A DNA stretch of 25,638 nucleotides from JAWVZY01 sp033721955 (lineage in GTDB: Bacteria > Patescibacteriota > Minisyncoccia > Spechtbacterales > 2-12-FULL-38-22): positions 1-25,638 of the forward strand of contig JAWVZY010000007.1 in the NCBI GenBank assembly GCA_033721955.1, in the 5' to 3' direction. Each line of letters starts with the position of its first letter. Within the stretch, counting starts at the first letter, position 1. A program made the translations under genes and the position numbers. Below, one piece after another: positions 23,699 to 25,638 of this stretch. The notes under the pieces were generated by a model, which searched no databases, was not told where the DNA came from, and was given only the letters and a program-made list of their open reading frames with translations.

Positions 23699-23727
23699 AA
23701 TATACATGTATTTTTTATTTCTTGCAA
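23699..23727 (-). promoter_or_regulatory. Promoter of TrmB-family gene
   Basis: Minus strand: -35 TTGCAA (23722-23727), 17-bp spacer, -10 TATATT (23699-23704); start expected near 23692, at the edge of operator copy 1. The rest of the 247-bp gap up to 23915 is AT-rich and shows only operator copy 2 and a small leader hairpin. Confidence 0.55.
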
Positions 23728-23824
23728 ATATTACCACCAAAAATGCCTTAATTACAGGTATTTTTCAGCACATTAATATAAATAGATATTTTTTATACAT
23801 CAAACAATATTTAAATATCATCAA

Positions 23825-23852
23825 AAAAATGACAATTATTTAATTGTATTAT
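23825..23852. promoter_or_regulatory. Operator copy 2 and promoter region of membrane-protein gene
   Basis: AAAAATGACAATTATTTA (23825-23842), identical to copy 1, here extended to ACAATTA-TT-TAATTGT, a perfect 7-bp-arm palindrome. ATGACA (23829-23834) and TATTAT/TATAAG (23847-23855) could serve as -35 and -10, so a bound repressor would cover the core promoter. Confidence 0.55.
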
Positions 23853-23868
23853 AAGCTGAAATTAGGCA

Positions 23869-23887
23869 AAGGAACAAAAAGTTCCTT
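23869..23887 (+). other. Small leader hairpin before membrane-protein gene
   Basis: AAGGAAC-AAAAA-GTTCCTT, 7-bp perfect stem in the 5' leader, 17 nt before the SD. No T-run follows, so it is not a terminator; it may stabilise the mRNA. Confidence 0.4.
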
Positions 23888-23915
23888 AAAAATAACAGAC
23901 CAAAGGAGGTCAATG

Positions 23916-24563
23916 ATGAGAACAAGAATGAGAATACTGGGAATTGTATTAGCATTAGCCGGACTTGGTTTTGTAACAGCAAGCGGAGTAGCATATAACC
24001 AGGTAAATGACGGCTATAACTCTTTACAAAGCTTCTCTGAAGCTCAAAATGTAACCCTCAACTACAATGAAGATGGACAACTGGTCGATAGAGGTACTAT
24101 TGAAGGTGCCCAAGCCATTATGGAGCTTTTAACAGAAGATTGGGGTTTCCCAATTGTTGAAAGCGATTTTGACCCTGAAGATCCCCTTATTAATACAGCG
24201 AGTGAGTATATGTACCAAATGGCTACTATCGGATACCATATCCTCCACGGTACTCAGCGAGTTACACTGACAGAGACCGTTGAATATAAGGGTGAAGTAT
24301 ACGAACCGGGTACATATGAATTTGAAGTAGATGGTCGCTACTGGACTGATTTTGACCGCAAACATCCGCTTGAGGGTCCTGCTCGTTCACAGGCATGGAG
24401 TGGTACAGCGCACGGACTTTTCGCTAATCTCGGCGTTGGTGCAGTAACACATTCCTCTCTGCAAATTGGTATGGCGCTTGTCGGGCTTTTTGCCGGAATC
24501 GGCGCAATGTTCATTGTAACAGGTACCGGTCTTATATGGGTCGGACGCAAAGAAGATTGCTAA
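23916..24563 (+). CDS. Unknown two-TM membrane protein
   Basis: 215 aa. N-terminal helix (about 6-24, ILGIVLALAGLGFVTASGVAY), an extracytoplasmic domain (25-180) with YNEDGQLVDRG, EYMYQMATIGYHILHGTQ and YEFEVDGRYWTDFDRKHPLEGPAR segments (each read separately), and a C-terminal helix (about 184-207, GLFAGIGAMFIVTGTGLIWVG). Start 23916 lies 6 nt after AAAGGAGG; the adjacent ATG at 23913 is the alternative. No domain recognised; from memory it resembles actinobacterial membrane proteins of unknown function (unverified). The coding sequence is visibly more GC-rich than its neighbours. Probably controlled by the divergent TrmB protein. Confidence 0.75.
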   Translation: MRTRMRILGIVLALAGLGFVTASGVAYNQVNDGYNSLQSFSEAQNVTLNYNEDGQLVDRGTIEGAQAIMELLTEDWGFPIVESDFDPEDPLINTASEYMYQMATIGYHILHGTQRVTLTETVEYKGEVYEPGTYEFEVDGRYWTDFDRKHPLEGPARSQAWSGTAHGLFANLGVGAVTHSSLQIGMALVGLFAGIGAMFIVTGTGLIWVGRKEDC

Positions 24564-24579
24564 TAACTAGTACCAAACA

Positions 24580-24608
24580 AAAAAACCCTGAATTATGCAG
24601 GGTTTTTT
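24580..24608. terminator. Bidirectional terminator between convergent genes
   Basis: AAAAAACCCTG / CAGGGTTTTTT, 11-bp stem and 7-nt loop, A/T runs on both sides. It overlaps the stop codon of the nuclease-like gene on the minus strand. Confidence 0.85.
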
Positions 24609-25365
24609 ATTTTATAACTTCTTCTACACTATCGCGATAAAGACAATAATCGCAATTAACTCCTTTTTTGGGTATATTATCTGAGTTTAGACATTTATAT
24701 ATATTTTCTATTACACCCTCTACCCAATCATCATTGCCCTTATAACCAATTAAAGTTAGGTCAAATTCTATTTTACCGTCAAAACTATCCACATCTGTTC
24801 TGCCATTGCAATATACAAAGTACCCTGTATCTGAAACTTTAAGCTCATTTTTTCTTAATAACCACTGATAAATCTCCATCTGGCGCTTATAACTATCCTG
24901 CCAGGCCTTATTAAGTTCTGTTATCTCTTCGTTTTTACTTGTGGCCTTATAATCTACAACTATATACTCCCCTTTTGAGTTCTGCCAAAGATCATCAATT
25001 GCCCCCGTTATTAAAAGATCTGTCGATTCATGCAGATAACGCACGCCTTTAAAATTCTCACGCCATTCATCCAATTGAGCATGAGGCACGGGCCTGGCAT
25101 CAACTCCATATTCTTTTATAAGCGGGTGGGTATCGCCGCTTTTCCGCAAAACATCAAATTCTTTTTTAAGTAAAAGATCCACTGCCGAATTAATAGCAAA
25201 AGGATAGCCGGGAGGCCTACCTACCCCAAGGCGACGATCTATATAAAAACACCTGGGACACTCTACAAAGAGATCTATTTTAGAGCGAGATAATTTAAAG
25301 GGTTTTTTATTCTTGCCCGGAGTATATATATTTCTTGTTCTTTTTCCACTGTAGTATTTTGACAT
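24607..25365 (-). CDS. PD-(D/E)XK nuclease superfamily protein (RecB/Cas4-like)
   Basis: 252 aa from the start at 25365 (MSKYYSGKRTRN); an in-frame ATG at 25392 would add MCQCGRVLY but sits directly behind a terminator. Catalytic pattern: GAIDDLW (D124), VVDYKATS (D138, K140), and RQMEIYQWLL (Q162, Y166) as in RecB-type nucleases. Two cysteine pairs, CPRC (36, 39) and CDYC (238, 241), bracket the domain and could hold an Fe-S cluster or zinc, as in AddB/Cas4 (there the spacing is one plus three). No cas gene or CRISPR is nearby, so a DNA repair role is more likely. Confidence 0.88.
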   Translation of the reverse strand: MSKYYSGKRTRNIYTPGKNKKPFKLSRSKIDLFVECPRCFYIDRRLGVGRPPGYPFAINSAVDLLLKKEFDVLRKSGDTHPLIKEYGVDARPVPHAQLDEWRENFKGVRYLHESTDLLITGAIDDLWQNSKGEYIVVDYKATSKNEEITELNKAWQDSYKRQMEIYQWLLRKNELKVSDTGYFVYCNGRTDVDSFDGKIEFDLTLIGYKGNDDWVEGVIENIYKCLNSDNIPKKGVNCDYCLYRDSVEEVIK

Positions 25366-25398
25366 ATATAATACTCTACCACATTGACACATAATAAA

Positions 25399-25424
25399 AA
25401 CCCTCCGTATTAAACTGGAGGGTT
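25399..25424 (-). terminator. Intrinsic terminator of the dapA-like gene
   Basis: AACCCTCC / GGAGGGTT, 8-bp stem with 10-nt loop, followed on the minus strand by TTTATTATG. It lies 23 bp after the stop of the dapA-like gene. Confidence 0.8.
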
Positions 25425-25447
25425 AAAAGAACATTTGTTATTCCGAT

Positions 25448-25638
25448 TCAGCATTCTTCGTATTCATTCAAAACTTTTTTCAATTTCACTAAATTACTGC
25501 TACTCATCTGGCTCATTGGAGAGCGAAATACCGGCTTTTCAGGGACATTTACCTTGCCGTTATTACTATAAGAAAGATGAAAAGCTGTTTTTATAGGAAT
25601 GGGGTTTGTCTCTATAAACATAGCTCGCATTAAAGGTA
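25448..25638 (-). CDS. dapA: 4-hydroxy-tetrahydrodipicolinate synthase-like, C-terminal end only
   Basis: About 63 residues at the C-terminus of a DapA/N-acetylneuraminate-lyase family protein; the rest lies beyond the right edge. PLMRAMFIETNPIPIKTAF is the family's C-terminal helix entry (usual form FxETNPIPxK), and the last helix SSSNLVKLKKVLNEY fits the usual end. DapA condenses pyruvate with aspartate semialdehyde in the lysine/diaminopimelate pathway. The catalytic Lys and Tyr are not in the window, so a related aldolase (KDG or NAL type) cannot be excluded. No further dap gene is seen here. Confidence 0.8.
   Translation of the reverse strand, partial: PLMRAMFIETNPIPIKTAFHLSYSNNGKVNVPEKPVFRSPMSQMSSSNLVKLKKVLNEYEEC

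Noticed and set aside
23869..23887. Terminator before the membrane-protein gene
   Set aside because: The hairpin is followed by A-rich sequence, not a T-run, and lies between promoter and SD.
24607..25365. Cas4 of a CRISPR system
   Set aside because: No cas genes or repeat array are in the window and the cysteine arrangement differs from Cas4.
1..25638. tRNA or rRNA genes, insertion sequences, prophage genes
   Set aside because: No cloverleaf with T-loop signature, rRNA segment, transposase or phage protein was recognised on either strand.

Overview
The window (about 25.6 kb, AT-rich, standard stop usage including TGA as stop) looks like a chromosomal segment of a Patescibacteria/CPR bacterium, most likely Parcubacteria-like. 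This is inferred from very tight gene packing, short proteins, a polysaccharide/LCP surface locus, many small conserved-looking proteins of unknown function, and general absence of Shine-Dalgarno (SD) sequences. No tRNA, rRNA, CRISPR array, transposase or phage gene was found.

Layout. (1) 1-2591, minus: an operon with an AbrB-like regulator, a NUDIX hydrolase, a GT2 glycosyltransferase and an LCP (LytR-CpsA-Psr) protein cut by the left edge. Its upstream region holds an extended -10 promoter followed by three perfect tandem copies of a 12-bp palindrome. (2) 2736-7544, minus: a 197-aa unknown protein with a structured leader, an O-antigen-ligase-like membrane protein, a GT4 and a GT2 enzyme. 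Inserted on the plus strand is a two-gene mini-operon (50 and 64 aa) with its own promoter, strong SDs and terminator. (3) 7663-7902, minus: a small membrane protein; then plus-strand priA-def-fmt (8011-11404). PriA has lost its ATPase motifs. (4) 11432-13504, minus: a 63-aa protein, a membrane-anchored DsbA-like oxidoreductase and an alpha/beta hydrolase. (5) 13629-19853, minus: four closely packed genes encoding a 1244-aa secreted LamG/Ig-like surface protein, a cysteine-free thioredoxin-fold membrane protein, a 7TM-plus-Cache receptor with no transmitter domain, and a single-domain response regulator. (6) 19971-22851, minus: ArsR regulator, rhodanese, glutaredoxin, DUF3179, TlpA-like thioredoxin and DoxX. 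The ArsR has cysteines placed like persulfide sensors and a 13-bp-arm palindrome lies just upstream. (7) 22937-24563: a TrmB-type regulator diverging from an unknown two-TM membrane protein. Both are preceded by the same 18-bp sequence forming a palindromic core. (8) 24607-25638, minus: a PD-(D/E)XK nuclease-like protein and the C-terminal end of a dapA-like gene cut by the right edge.

The genes suggest envelope polysaccharide assembly and anchoring, N-formylmethionine handling, a possible surface-sensing system, and a sulfur/thiol-redox operon. The most unusual points are the surface-protein/pseudo-thioredoxin/receptor/regulator operon, the apparently ATPase-dead PriA, the candidate persulfide-sensing operon, and three regulator genes each paired with a visible palindromic operator.
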